DNA of 29,196 nucleotides, taken from the NCBI GenBank assembly GCA_050735975.1, contig JBOHVS010000248.1:1-29196 (forward strand). Reading direction: 5' to 3'. The DNA is from DATMBL01 sp050735975 (GTDB lineage: Bacteria > Desulfobacterota > Binatia > UBA9968). Below are positions 22,686 to 29,196 of this stretch, piece after piece; position 1 is the stretch's first letter, and every line of letters begins with the position of its first letter. Below the pieces are notes generated by a model. That model searched no databases. It was not told where the DNA came from and was given only the letters and a program-made list of their open reading frames with translations. A program made the translations under genes and the position numbers.

Positions 22686-24116
22686 ATGCGCGACTTACGA
22701 GAATTGATAGAGGACTGGCAAGCCACCGGCCAGTTGAAGGTGGTCGAAGACGCGGACGCGGATCTTGATATTGGCGCCCTGGCTGAGGTGTCGGGTTTAG
22801 GAGCCGAACCTCCCGCTTTGCTTTTTGACAGGATTAAAGGCTACCCGCAGGGCTATCGGGTCTTGATCAACATGTTTCAAACTCAACACCGTACAGCTCA
22901 GGCGTTGGGAGTTACCGATACGCTTAGAGGACCAGCTCTGGTTAACGAGATCCGCAAACGAATGGAGGATTACAAACCTGTTCCACCCAAGCTGGTCGCT
23001 TCAGGACCGATCAGCGAACATGTCATGCAGGGAAAAGATATTGACGTTTTCACGTTCCCCGCGCCAAAGCTCCACAAGGATGATGGCGGAAAATATATCG
23101 GCACGCAGGACGCAGTCATCACAAAGGACCCGGATGGAGGTTGGGTCAATCTCGGCACTGCAAGAGTGCAGATCCAAGAACCCGCGACGGTTAGCATTTA
23201 TATCTCCCCGGGCAAGCAAACCCGGCTGATCGCTGAACAGTACTGGATGAAAAAGCAGTCTTGTCCCGTCGCGGTCGTGTGCGGCATCGAACCGGTGCTT
23301 TTTGCCGCGGCATCTCTGGGGCTTCCGTGGGGAGTGTCGGAATACGACTTTGCGGGGCATATACGCGGAGAGCCAGTACCGATCGTACGGGGGCAGCATA
23401 CCGGGTTGCCGATCCCGGCAGATGCTGAAATTGTTCTCGAAGGCGAGATGCCGCCTCCTGAAGTGGACTCCCGACCTGAGGGGCCTTTTGGCGAATGGAC
23501 GGGCTACTACGCCTCGGGAACTCGTCCGGCGCCGGTGATTCATGTCAAGCGCGTGTACTACCGAACCGATCCCATCATCACCGTCGTTGGAGATCTGAAG
23601 ATCTACCCTCTCGACAGCTATCTCTCCCTCCTGTTTCGCTCTGCCGAAATCTGGAATGAGATGGAAAAGTGTGGGGTCACCGACGTCAAGGGGGTTTGGC
23701 AGCTCGAATCAGGAATGAGATTCTTGCAGGTCATCTCGCTGCGGCAACGTTACGGGGGCCACGCACGCCAGGCGGCCCATGTAGCCCTTGGGGCGCGAGA
23801 AGGAGGATACCTGGGACGTTTTGTCATCGTCGTTGACGACGATATCGACCCTTCAAACATGGCTGACGTCTTGTGGGCCATCGCCACCAGGTGCGACCCG
23901 GAAACTTCCATCGAGATCATGCGCGGATGCTGGAGCAGCCCGATCGACCCCAGGATTCCGCCGGAGCGAAGAAGCCAGGGGGATTTCACCAACTCACGCG
24001 CCATTATCGACGCCTGCCGGCCATTCCGTTGGATCAAAGAGTTTCCTAAAGACCATGCGCTGACCCATGAGGAGCGGGTCAAAGTCGCTGAGAAATGGCG
24101 CCACATAGTTTCCTGA
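22686..24116 (+). CDS. UbiD-family decarboxylase (prFMN-dependent)
   Basis: 476 residues, full length for the UbiD family. The N-terminal LRELIEDWQATGQLKVVED opening, the GTARVQIQEPATVSIYISPG block, and EGPFGEWTGYY with the catalytic glutamate region are typical. A C-terminal IVVDDDIDPSNMADVLWAIATR segment is also characteristic. These enzymes use prenylated FMN to decarboxylate, or reversibly carboxylate, aromatic or unsaturated acids. No UbiX-type prenyltransferase is encoded here. The ribosome-binding site is AAAGGAGC, 6 nt before the ATG. It probably removes a carboxyl group from an aromatic intermediate made or handled by the neighbouring oxygenases; the substrate is inferred only broadly. 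Confidence 0.92.
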   Translation: MRDLRELIEDWQATGQLKVVEDADADLDIGALAEVSGLGAEPPALLFDRIKGYPQGYRVLINMFQTQHRTAQALGVTDTLRGPALVNEIRKRMEDYKPVPPKLVASGPISEHVMQGKDIDVFTFPAPKLHKDDGGKYIGTQDAVITKDPDGGWVNLGTARVQIQEPATVSIYISPGKQTRLIAEQYWMKKQSCPVAVVCGIEPVLFAAASLGLPWGVSEYDFAGHIRGEPVPIVRGQHTGLPIPADAEIVLEGEMPPPEVDSRPEGPFGEWTGYYASGTRPAPVIHVKRVYYRTDPIITVVGDLKIYPLDSYLSLLFRSAEIWNEMEKCGVTDVKGVWQLESGMRFLQVISLRQRYGGHARQAAHVALGAREGGYLGRFVIVVDDDIDPSNMADVLWAIATRCDPETSIEIMRGCWSSPIDPRIPPERRSQGDFTNSRAIIDACRPFRWIKEFPKDHALTHEERVKVAEKWRHIVS

Positions 24117-24135
24117 TACGGCTTGGCTTCACGCT

Positions 24136-24155
24136 CTTCGGGTGAACCACCGAAG
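24136..24155 (+). terminator. Possible hairpin after UbiD
   Basis: CTTCGG-GTGAACCA-CCGAAG forms a 6-bp stem with an 8-nt loop 19 nt after the UbiD stop. No T-run follows, so intrinsic termination is doubtful. Confidence 0.3.
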
Positions 24156-24159
24156 GGCA

Positions 24160-24210
24160 GGCTCAAGCATTAGCAGGTTGCTGAAAAACTCTCGTTCACC
24201 CTGAGAAAAC
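24160..24210. repeat. Partial dispersed repeat (gttgctgaaaaactc / ttcaccctgag)
   Basis: This stretch contains a gcaggttgctgaaaaactc unit followed by gttcaccctgaga. It is a shorter relative of the repeat at 3-28 and occupies most of the gap between UbiD and the amidohydrolase. Confidence 0.4.
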
Positions 24211-24217
24211 AAACTCC

Positions 24218-25705
24218 ATGGCGATCCTCCTGGAAAACGCATCTGTGGTCACGCTAAACAGGGCGAAGCCCGTTCTCGAGGGGCAGCAGATCCTCATTCA
24301 TCAGGGAAGCCTTGCTCAGATGGGAAGGCAGATTCATACCCGCGCGCTTCCGATCACAAAGCGAATCGACTGCTCGCAAAAAATCGTCATGCCCGGCTTG
24401 GTCAACGCTCACTCCCACCTGACGGAGATCCTGCAAAGAAGCTTCCGCGACAACGTACGGATGGAAATCTGGCGCGGCTACAGAGCTACGACAGAGGACA
24501 GAGCCCATCTGGCAGCAGAGGAGATCGGAGCAGCGGCCGAGCTGGCATGCGCGGAGATGCTGAAGAACGGGGTGACCGCGGTTGTGGACCACTTCTCAAC
24601 CCGGCCGGGATTGAGCGTAGCTAAAATGGATGCCATTCTTTCGGCTTTCGAAAAAACCGGCATCCGGGGAACGCTCGTTCCCTCGCTGCGCGACCAAGAC
24701 TTCATTCAATTGGCGACGCGAAGCCAGAGCCGCAGGCGCGCGGCTGAGAAAAGATCCCAAGAACCCTGGAGGGAGGAAGTGCTCACGGTACTGGAGAGGC
24801 TGCGCGGGTCACGCACCCTCTCCGGCCTTATGCTGGGGCCTTCTTCCCCTATGAACTGCAGCGATGAGCTGCTGCGCGAAGTCGCCCTGCTTGCCGAGCA
24901 ACTTGACCTGGGGATACACACGCACCTCTTGGAGACGAGACTACAGTCCTGGGCGGCCCGCAAACTGTATAAAAAACCCTTATGCGCACATCTTGCGGAG
25001 ATTGGATTTCTCTCCCCGCGCCTTTCAGCGGCACATAGCATCTGGCTGAACGAGAGAGAAATGGATCTGTTTGCTTCATCTGGAGCCAGCGTCGTTCACA
25101 ACCCCGCCAGCAACCTCAAGCTGGGAAGCGGCATTGCCCCGATTGCCAAGCTAAAAACTCGTGGCGTCAACGTGGCTCTTGGCACCGATGGAGGAGACAC
25201 GAGCGATACCTACTCTATCTTTGAGCAGATGAGATTGGCGGCTTTTCTATCGCGGCTCGTGGCGGAGAACCCGGATGATTGGATTACGGCGCTCGACGCT
25301 CTAAGGATGGGAACCGCCAACGGGGCTAACGCGTTTCCTCACTGGCGAGGTAAAATCGGCCAAATGAAGCCCGGTTACCGGGCTGATCTTATTATATTAA
25401 AACCCAGCCTTCGACTCCGTCCGCTAAATGATATCGTCCACCAACTGGTCTTCTGCGAAGGGGGCCAGTCGGTTGACACGGTTATAGTCGACGGCACGGT
25501 GGTCGTGGAGGGGGGCCGTCTCACCCGGGTTGACGAAGAGAGTCTGATTCGGCGGGTCGAACCGATCAGCAGGAAGATGCACCGGCTCTACTCTCTCACC
25601 AAGAAAAAGCCCGACCACGCTCAGCGGATCACTCGTGACCTGTACAAAAAGGCTTTTCGGCGCAAGACGGGCGGCCTTCCGCTCTGGCAGGCTGCAAAAA
25701 AATGA
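24218..25705 (+). CDS. Amidohydrolase-family deaminase/hydrolase (AtzA/TrzN/SsnA-like)
   Basis: 495 residues of the metal-dependent amidohydrolase superfamily. A short beta-sandwich segment (1-60) is followed by the H65-x-H67 motif in PGLVNAHSHLTE. GIHTHLLET near 235-245 gives the third histidine, AAHSIW gives the fourth, and LGTDGGDTSD gives the catalytic aspartate. It continues with a C-terminal GYRADLIIL sandwich strand. The arrangement is that of the cytosine deaminase/chlorohydrolase branch (AtzA, TrzN, SsnA), which removes amino or other groups from N-heterocycles. No clear ribosome-binding site precedes the ATG. A decayed second copy of its last ~50 codons lies at 146-279. The substrate is unknown, but an N-heterocycle fits the neighbouring amidase pair. 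Confidence 0.88.
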   Translation: MAILLENASVVTLNRAKPVLEGQQILIHQGSLAQMGRQIHTRALPITKRIDCSQKIVMPGLVNAHSHLTEILQRSFRDNVRMEIWRGYRATTEDRAHLAAEEIGAAAELACAEMLKNGVTAVVDHFSTRPGLSVAKMDAILSAFEKTGIRGTLVPSLRDQDFIQLATRSQSRRRAAEKRSQEPWREEVLTVLERLRGSRTLSGLMLGPSSPMNCSDELLREVALLAEQLDLGIHTHLLETRLQSWAARKLYKKPLCAHLAEIGFLSPRLSAAHSIWLNEREMDLFASSGASVVHNPASNLKLGSGIAPIAKLKTRGVNVALGTDGGDTSDTYSIFEQMRLAAFLSRLVAENPDDWITALDALRMGTANGANAFPHWRGKIGQMKPGYRADLIILKPSLRLRPLNDIVHQLVFCEGGQSVDTVIVDGTVVVEGGRLTRVDEESLIRRVEPISRKMHRLYSLTKKKPDHAQRITRDLYKKAFRRKTGGLPLWQAAKK

Positions 25706-25855
25706 CTTTCTTGGACCAGTCTCAGCGCGAAAGTAAAATCTCCAATCCTTTCAATCCTCCTTCCGTTCACACTGAGCTCGTCAAGGGCGGCCGCGAATCT
25801 TTTCAGCAGTCTGCCAGCTTAAATTTCATTCAATCGCAACTTTACTATTTTTGAA
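25706..25855. repeat. Intergenic with third copy of the dispersed repeat
   Basis: About 150 nt after the amidohydrolase. The sequence ttcacactgagctcgtcaag (25766-25785) is a degenerate copy of the CCCTGAGC/GAAGGG repeat seen at 3-28. The conserved promoter-upstream element (copy A) begins at 25816. Confidence 0.4.
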
Positions 25856-25884
25856 TTGACAAACATCTCCTCCATGCTTATAGC
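25816..25884 (+). promoter_or_regulatory. Promoter of TctC copy 3 with conserved upstream element (copy A)
   Basis: TTGACA (25856-25861), 17-nt spacer, TATAGC (25879-25884): a near-consensus sigma70 promoter. The 49 nt at 25816-25864 match the reverse complement of 12196-12244 at 44 of 49 positions; weaker similarity continues through the spacer and past the -10 box (AGCT..CTC..AAG). Transcription would cross the LysR remnant in antisense before reaching TctC at 26113, giving a leader of ~220 nt. Confidence 0.65.
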
Positions 25885-25972
25885 TGCCTCTAAGAGGGGC
25901 GATAAGAGCGAGCTGAGAGTGGGCGCCGATGCTAACATCGTACCGGTCGAGCTGAAAAAGACTCAGGCCGGC

Positions 25973-26085
25973 CAAAACTGTCGGGAAGGCGGTTTGATTC
26001 TTGCCATGCTAAAATCGGCCTGTCGTGATGTAAAGAGCGAAAGGATAAAACCCTTCGTTCTTGTAAGGGCTCTAGGTCTCCCATG
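25973..26085 (-). pseudogene. LysR regulator remnant
   Basis: Minus-strand reading ILSLFTSRQADFSMARIKPP then SRQFW matches the LysR protein at 382-1308 (ILSLLTSGQADFGMARINPP, SGQFL). Similarity is equally visible at the DNA level, including the shared stretch ATGTAAxGAGCGAAAGGAT. Fainter similarity extends upstream to THGR. It is only ~35 codons of the effector domain, without the DNA-binding domain, start or stop. It is embedded in the leader of the oppositely oriented TctC gene. It is the trace of a second copy of this regulator. Confidence 0.85.
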
Positions 26086-26112
26086 CGGAGTCAGAAAGGA
26101 GGGAGGGTTTTT

Positions 26113-27138
26113 ATGCGTTACGGAATGAATGCCCTCGTAGTAACAGTCAGCCTCGTGCTTGTCGCAGGTCCGGTGTACGGCAGCAGTCATGACTTCTATA
26201 AAGGAGCGACGATGAGGCTTGTGGTAGGCTTTGCGGCCGGCGGAGGCTTCGATACATACTCCAGGACCATCGCTCGCCATCTAGGGAAGCACATCCCGGG
26301 CAACCCAACCATTGTCGTTGAGAACATGACGGGAGCAGGAGGCCTGATTGCCGCCAACCACCTCTATAGAGCGGCCAAACCGGATGGCCTAACCATCGGG
26401 AACATCATTGGTGGTCTGTTCATGGCCCAGCTTCTGGGACGGGCGGGAATCGAGTTTGACGCATTGAAGTTTGGGTACTTGGGAGTCCCTGCGAAGGACC
26501 ACCCTACGTGCGTTTTCATGAAGGAAAGCGGCATCACCAGCATCGAGAAATGGATGGCTTCGAAAACACCGGTTAAGGTTGGTGGAACCGGTCCCGGCGC
26601 CACTACCTATGACAATCCTAGGATACTTCAGGTTGCTCTCGACCTTCCCATTCAAGTGGTCGGTGGCTACAAAGGCACCGCTGGTATCCGCCTTGCAGCC
26701 GAACGTGGAGAAGTGGCGGGCGGTTGCGGTTGGGGCTGGGACTCAGTCAGAGCCACATGGTCCAAGGCAGTAGCATCAGGCGACGCGGTTGTTGTCCTTC
26801 AGTCAACGTCTCACGCTCACCCGGAACTAGCCAATGTCCCGCTGGCGATCAACTTTGCTAAGTCTGAAGAGTCCCGTCAGTTAATCCAAGCGGGATCTCA
26901 CGATATGAATGCGCTCACCCGCTCTTACGTTATTCCTCCTGGAACTCCAAAAGATCGGTTGCAAGTATTGCGCAAAGCCTTCATGGAAACGATGAAAGAT
27001 CCGGCGTTTCTGTCTGAGGCTAATAAAGCCAAGTTGAACATCGACCCAATCTCAGGAGAAGAGATGGAGACGACTGTACGTCGTCTTTTCAAGCTGTCTC
27101 CTGCTATTGTTGACAGACTGAAAGAGGTCCTTAAGTAG
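26113..27138 (+). CDS. Tripartite tricarboxylate transporter-type binding protein (TctC/Bug family), copy 3
   Basis: 341 residues from the ATG at 26113, which has AAAGGAGGGAGG just upstream and begins a good signal peptide (MRYGMNALVVTVSLVLVAGP, cleavage near YGSS). An ATG at 26083 is in frame but lies before the ribosome-binding site. Bug-family features are FYKGATMRLVVGFAAGGGFD, RHLGKHIPGNPTIVVENMTG, the GPGATTYDNPRILQVALDLP region and a C-terminal GTPKDRLQVLRKAFMETMKD helix. It is a periplasmic receptor for a small carboxylate, amide or similar ligand. No TctA/TctB is nearby. It is followed by the AtzG-like/amidase pair, so the ligand may be the amide that they hydrolyse. Fragments of its relatives lie at 10500-10757 and 19771-19988. 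Confidence 0.9.
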   Translation: MRYGMNALVVTVSLVLVAGPVYGSSHDFYKGATMRLVVGFAAGGGFDTYSRTIARHLGKHIPGNPTIVVENMTGAGGLIAANHLYRAAKPDGLTIGNIIGGLFMAQLLGRAGIEFDALKFGYLGVPAKDHPTCVFMKESGITSIEKWMASKTPVKVGGTGPGATTYDNPRILQVALDLPIQVVGGYKGTAGIRLAAERGEVAGGCGWGWDSVRATWSKAVASGDAVVVLQSTSHAHPELANVPLAINFAKSEESRQLIQAGSHDMNALTRSYVIPPGTPKDRLQVLRKAFMETMKDPAFLSEANKAKLNIDPISGEEMETTVRRLFKLSPAIVDRLKEVLK

Positions 27139-27267
27139 AGGCGCGGCATCCTGCTTACCACCTTTCCTCCTGCAACCACACTTTTACGCTAGAGCCCGCT
27201 TTCGGTTGACAGCTTCCTTGACCGAATGTAGAAACACAAACGCCCGCAGGAAGGGAGGTCAAGGCCC

Positions 27268-27465
27268 ATGAAAGATGCAGTAAGAAGACTCAATGTCGAA
27301 TACCGATTTAACCTGAGCGACCAGGAGATCGATCTGGTGGCGCAGCAGGCGGAGGAAGCCGCGCTTCTGTTCCGGCCGCTTTTCGAAGTCGATGTCACGG
27401 GCGTAACGCCGCTGACGAAAATTGATAAAACTGTTAAAAAGACGGCCCCTGTCAAGAAAAGGTAA
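27268..27465 (+). CDS. AtzG/GatC-like small subunit
   Basis: 65 residues. The N-terminal helix pattern YRFNLSDQEIDLVAQQAEEA followed by LLFRPLFEVDVTGVTPL resembles GatC and the AtzG/DUF4089 subunits that wrap around a partner amidase. The C-terminus is lysine-rich (TVKKTAPVKKR). A GGGAGG ribosome-binding site precedes the ATG. The amidase gene starts 2 nt after its stop, a spacing that strongly supports a two-subunit enzyme. In the cyanurate pathway AtzG stabilises and inhibits free AtzE (1-carboxybiuret hydrolase); a similar role is inferred here. The protein is too short for a firm family call from sequence alone. Confidence 0.7.
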   Translation: MKDAVRRLNVEYRFNLSDQEIDLVAQQAEEAALLFRPLFEVDVTGVTPLTKIDKTVKKTAPVKKR

Positions 27466-27467
27466 AA

Positions 27468-28907
27468 ATGAAGGCGTTGGACCTCGAAGGATTGACGATA
27501 AGTGAGATTGCTCCCCTGATCAGAAAGAAGCAAGTTTCTCCACTGGAGCTGACCAGGCGTTATCTTGACAGAATTAAAACACTAAATCCCGCCCTCAACG
27601 CCTACCTGGCGATAACCGAGGAGGGCGCCGTTGCCGCGGCCAGAAGAGCCGAGCGGGAAATCAGCAGGGGAAACTACCGCGGGCCGCTGCACGGCATTCC
27701 GTTTTCCATCAAAGACAATATCGCCATCAAAGGGGTGACGACGACAGCCGGATCGAAGATCCTGTCGGATTGGGTGCCGGACTTCGACGCGACCGTGGTC
27801 GAGAGGCTCAAGAAAGCCGGCGCTGTCATTCTGGGCAAGACCAACATGCACGAGTGGGCCAAGGGCAGCAACAGCATCAATCCCTTTTACGGCACGTCTC
27901 GTAATCCTTGGGATACGACCAGAATTCCCGGAGGATCGAGCGGTGGCTCCGCTGTGGCGGTTGCTGCCGGCCTTTGCCTCGCATCCCTGGGCACCGACAG
28001 CGCTGGATCGGTCAGAAACCCCGCATCGTTGTGCGGCACGGTAGGGCTCAAGCCAACTTACGGCAGGGTGAGTTGCTTCGGAGGGGTCGCAGGAACCGGC
28101 GGTTACACCGTCAATCACTTCGGTATACTTACCAGAACCGTCAAAGATTGCGCCGTGGTTCTGGGGCATATAGCCGGACACGATCCCAAGGATCCGCTGA
28201 GCTCGGATGAGCCCGTCCCCAATTATACTAAGCTCAACGGAATCCCGCTAAAGAGAATGAAAGTCGGAATCATCAAGGGATACTTCGATGAATCTTTAGT
28301 CGGCGAAGTGCGGCACGCATTTGAGGAAGCCTTGAGGACGCTGAAAGCCTTCGGTATGAAAACCCAGGAAATCACGATCCCCCATATAGATCTGGTTCCG
28401 GCATTGCAAGCCGCCAGCACCCGACCGGAAGCCAACTCCGATCATGATCAGTATCTGCGAACGCGACCCCGTGACTACAGTCCTGGACTGCTTTACAGTC
28501 TCATCGCCGGGCTTTTGATTCCCGCTTCCGTATACGTAACGGCGCAGCGAGTCAGGAGGCTGCTCTGCCAAGAGTTCGACGCTGCCTTCGAGAGAGTACA
28601 AGTAATCGTCGCGCCGACCTTGTTTAGCCCCGCCCCTACCGTCGAGGAGTGTAACCGCGGCTATATAGAGGCCGACGGCAAAAGGATCAATCTCCAGGAT
28701 CGAGCTGGAAACTTTTTGACCCGGTACACTATACCTTTCAACGTGACCGGCCTCCCGACCATAAGCATTTGTTGCGGCTTCTCGTCTTCGGGTTTGCCAA
28801 TTGGCATGCAGATTTCCGCGCCGCCCTTCCAGGAGGGTGTGCTGTTTCAAGTGGCGCATGCCTACGAGAGGGCCGCGGAATGGTATAAGAGAAAGCCGCA
28901 ACTGTAA
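27468..28907 (+). CDS. Amidase-signature hydrolase (GatA/AtzE-like)
   Basis: 479 residues of the amidase-signature family. The Ser-cisSer-Lys triad is K82 (PFSIKDN), S158 (GGSSGGSA) and S181 (DSAGSVRNPAS), followed by GTVGLKPTYGRVS. The nucleophile motif reads DSAGS rather than the common DTGGS. The protein hydrolyses a C-N amide bond, releasing ammonia or an amine. Pairing with an upstream GatC/AtzG-like subunit makes either an AtzE-type catabolic amidase or a GatA relative possible. No GatB is present, so tRNA amidotransfer is unlikely. It follows the TctC gene, suggesting uptake or recognition plus hydrolysis of an amide. Confidence 0.92.
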   Translation: MKALDLEGLTISEIAPLIRKKQVSPLELTRRYLDRIKTLNPALNAYLAITEEGAVAAARRAEREISRGNYRGPLHGIPFSIKDNIAIKGVTTTAGSKILSDWVPDFDATVVERLKKAGAVILGKTNMHEWAKGSNSINPFYGTSRNPWDTTRIPGGSSGGSAVAVAAGLCLASLGTDSAGSVRNPASLCGTVGLKPTYGRVSCFGGVAGTGGYTVNHFGILTRTVKDCAVVLGHIAGHDPKDPLSSDEPVPNYTKLNGIPLKRMKVGIIKGYFDESLVGEVRHAFEEALRTLKAFGMKTQEITIPHIDLVPALQAASTRPEANSDHDQYLRTRPRDYSPGLLYSLIAGLLIPASVYVTAQRVRRLLCQEFDAAFERVQVIVAPTLFSPAPTVEECNRGYIEADGKRINLQDRAGNFLTRYTIPFNVTGLPTISICCGFSSSGLPIGMQISAPPFQEGVLFQVAHAYERAAEWYKRKPQL

Positions 28908-28931
28908 CGCCGCGCCTGCACAGTCGCGGCG
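28908..28931 (+). terminator. GC-rich hairpin directly after the amidase stop
   Basis: CGCCGCG (28908-28914), a 10-nt loop and CGCGGCG (28925-28931) form a perfect 7-bp stem beginning at the base after the TAA. It is a plausible transcript end, but no T-run follows, so it may act as an mRNA 3' stabiliser. Confidence 0.45.
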
Positions 28932-28990
28932 GGTGAGATCCGCAACCTAACTTGAGCGGTTGAGTTCCGGCCGACCGGGCCCTTTCTGCA

Positions 28991-29196
28991 TCATGGTTGC
29001 TTCTCTACGAAGTCAGTATCTACCAGCGCCGCGCACGAGGGGCAATAAAATTGCCGCAGCAGGTACTGGCCGTCTAAAGCGGACATTAGGCAACCCGCAT
29101 TGGCCGGCGGCAATAAGCGAATCTTGCAGAACTCCCGCCAATTTTGGTCGGCGCGGCAGTATTGGAATTGACACCTGCTGCAATGAATCCAATCTT
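28991..29196 (-). CDS. Acetone carboxylase gamma-subunit-like protein, C-terminal part
   Basis: The minus strand is open from the window edge to a TGA at 28993-28991 (67 codons). It reads DWIHCSRCQFQYCRADQNWR, then SALDGQYLLRQFYCPSCAAL, then VDTDFV. The cysteine pattern (CSRC and CPSC), the A-x-x-NWR segment and the QFYCPSC ending fit the small gamma subunit of acetone carboxylase and related acetophenone carboxylase-type subunits. In these ATP-dependent ketone carboxylases the gamma subunit accompanies hydantoinase-like alpha and beta subunits. The N-terminus and probably the alpha/beta genes lie beyond the right edge. It converges with the amidase gene. Confidence 0.7.
   Translation of the reverse strand, partial: DWIHCSRCQFQYCRADQNWREFCKIRLLPPANAGCLMSALDGQYLLRQFYCPSCAALVDTDFVEKQP

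Noticed and set aside
1..29196. CRISPR arrays, tRNA or rRNA genes, transposases, integrases, toxin-antitoxin pairs
   Set aside because: None was seen: no regularly spaced repeats, no cloverleaf-like T-loop sequences and no mobile-element protein motifs were recognised.

Overview
The window looks like a piece of the accessory catabolic genome of an uncultivated soil or subsurface bacterium. The reasons are balanced base composition, families that are heavily expanded in lineages such as Binatota, Tectomicrobia and Rokubacteria (orphan solute-binding proteins, Mo hydroxylase large subunits, amidohydrolases, UbiD, bicupins), and a dispersed intergenic repeat of the CCCTGAGC/GAAGGG type. This placement is inference; there is no rRNA, tRNA or marker gene to confirm it. 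No IS element, integrase, CRISPR or phage gene was seen.

Layout. (1) 1-1475: an intergenic repeat, the decayed tail of an amidohydrolase gene, a LysR regulator, and a possible dehydrogenase remnant. (2) 1476-5846: a thiamine-diphosphate (ThDP) decarboxylase-like pair (alpha1/beta1) downstream of a Mo-hydroxylase large subunit (minus strand), with a divergent isochorismatase-type hydrolase. (3) 5968-8214, minus: ABC-type periplasmic solute-binding protein (SBP), alpha2, beta2, then the scrap of another SBP. (4) 8328-12079, minus: a mini-ORF that is the tail of an SBP, alpha3/beta3, a TctC scrap, an intact TctC and a DUF3891 protein. (5) 12382-16067, plus: a second Mo-hydroxylase large subunit, a YciI-like protein and a bicupin. 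(6) 16203-16580: frameshifted SBP and nonsense-mutated alpha4 remnants. (7) 16686-20263, minus: bicupin, RidA, Rieske oxygenase, then TctC and cupin remnants fused to each other. (8) 20712-25705, plus: M20 peptidase-like hydrolase, small Rieske protein, UbiD decarboxylase, amidohydrolase. (9) 25816-28907, plus: a LysR scrap, TctC, and an AtzG/GatC-like plus amidase pair. (10) At the right edge on the minus strand is the C-terminal end of an acetone-carboxylase gamma-type subunit.

How it may work together. The enzymes (Mo hydroxylases, Rieske oxygenase, cupins, UbiD, RidA, amidohydrolase, amidase, isochorismatase hydrolase) suggest breakdown of aromatic or N-containing heterocyclic compounds and 2-oxo acids, with orphan periplasmic binding proteins supplying recognition or uptake. 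The most distinctive feature is the repeated SBP-ThDP alpha-ThDP beta module. It appears as one complete copy, one copy whose SBP is reduced to a mini-ORF, one pair without an SBP, and one dead copy. Two of these sit beside near-identical-length Mo-hydroxylase large subunits. The second striking feature is gene decay: about ten short remnants, most of them from families that also have an intact member here, joined at abrupt junctions. Two operons 13 kb apart share an almost identical promoter-upstream element in inverted orientation. The region reads as a site of repeated duplication, shuffling and deletion of catabolic modules.
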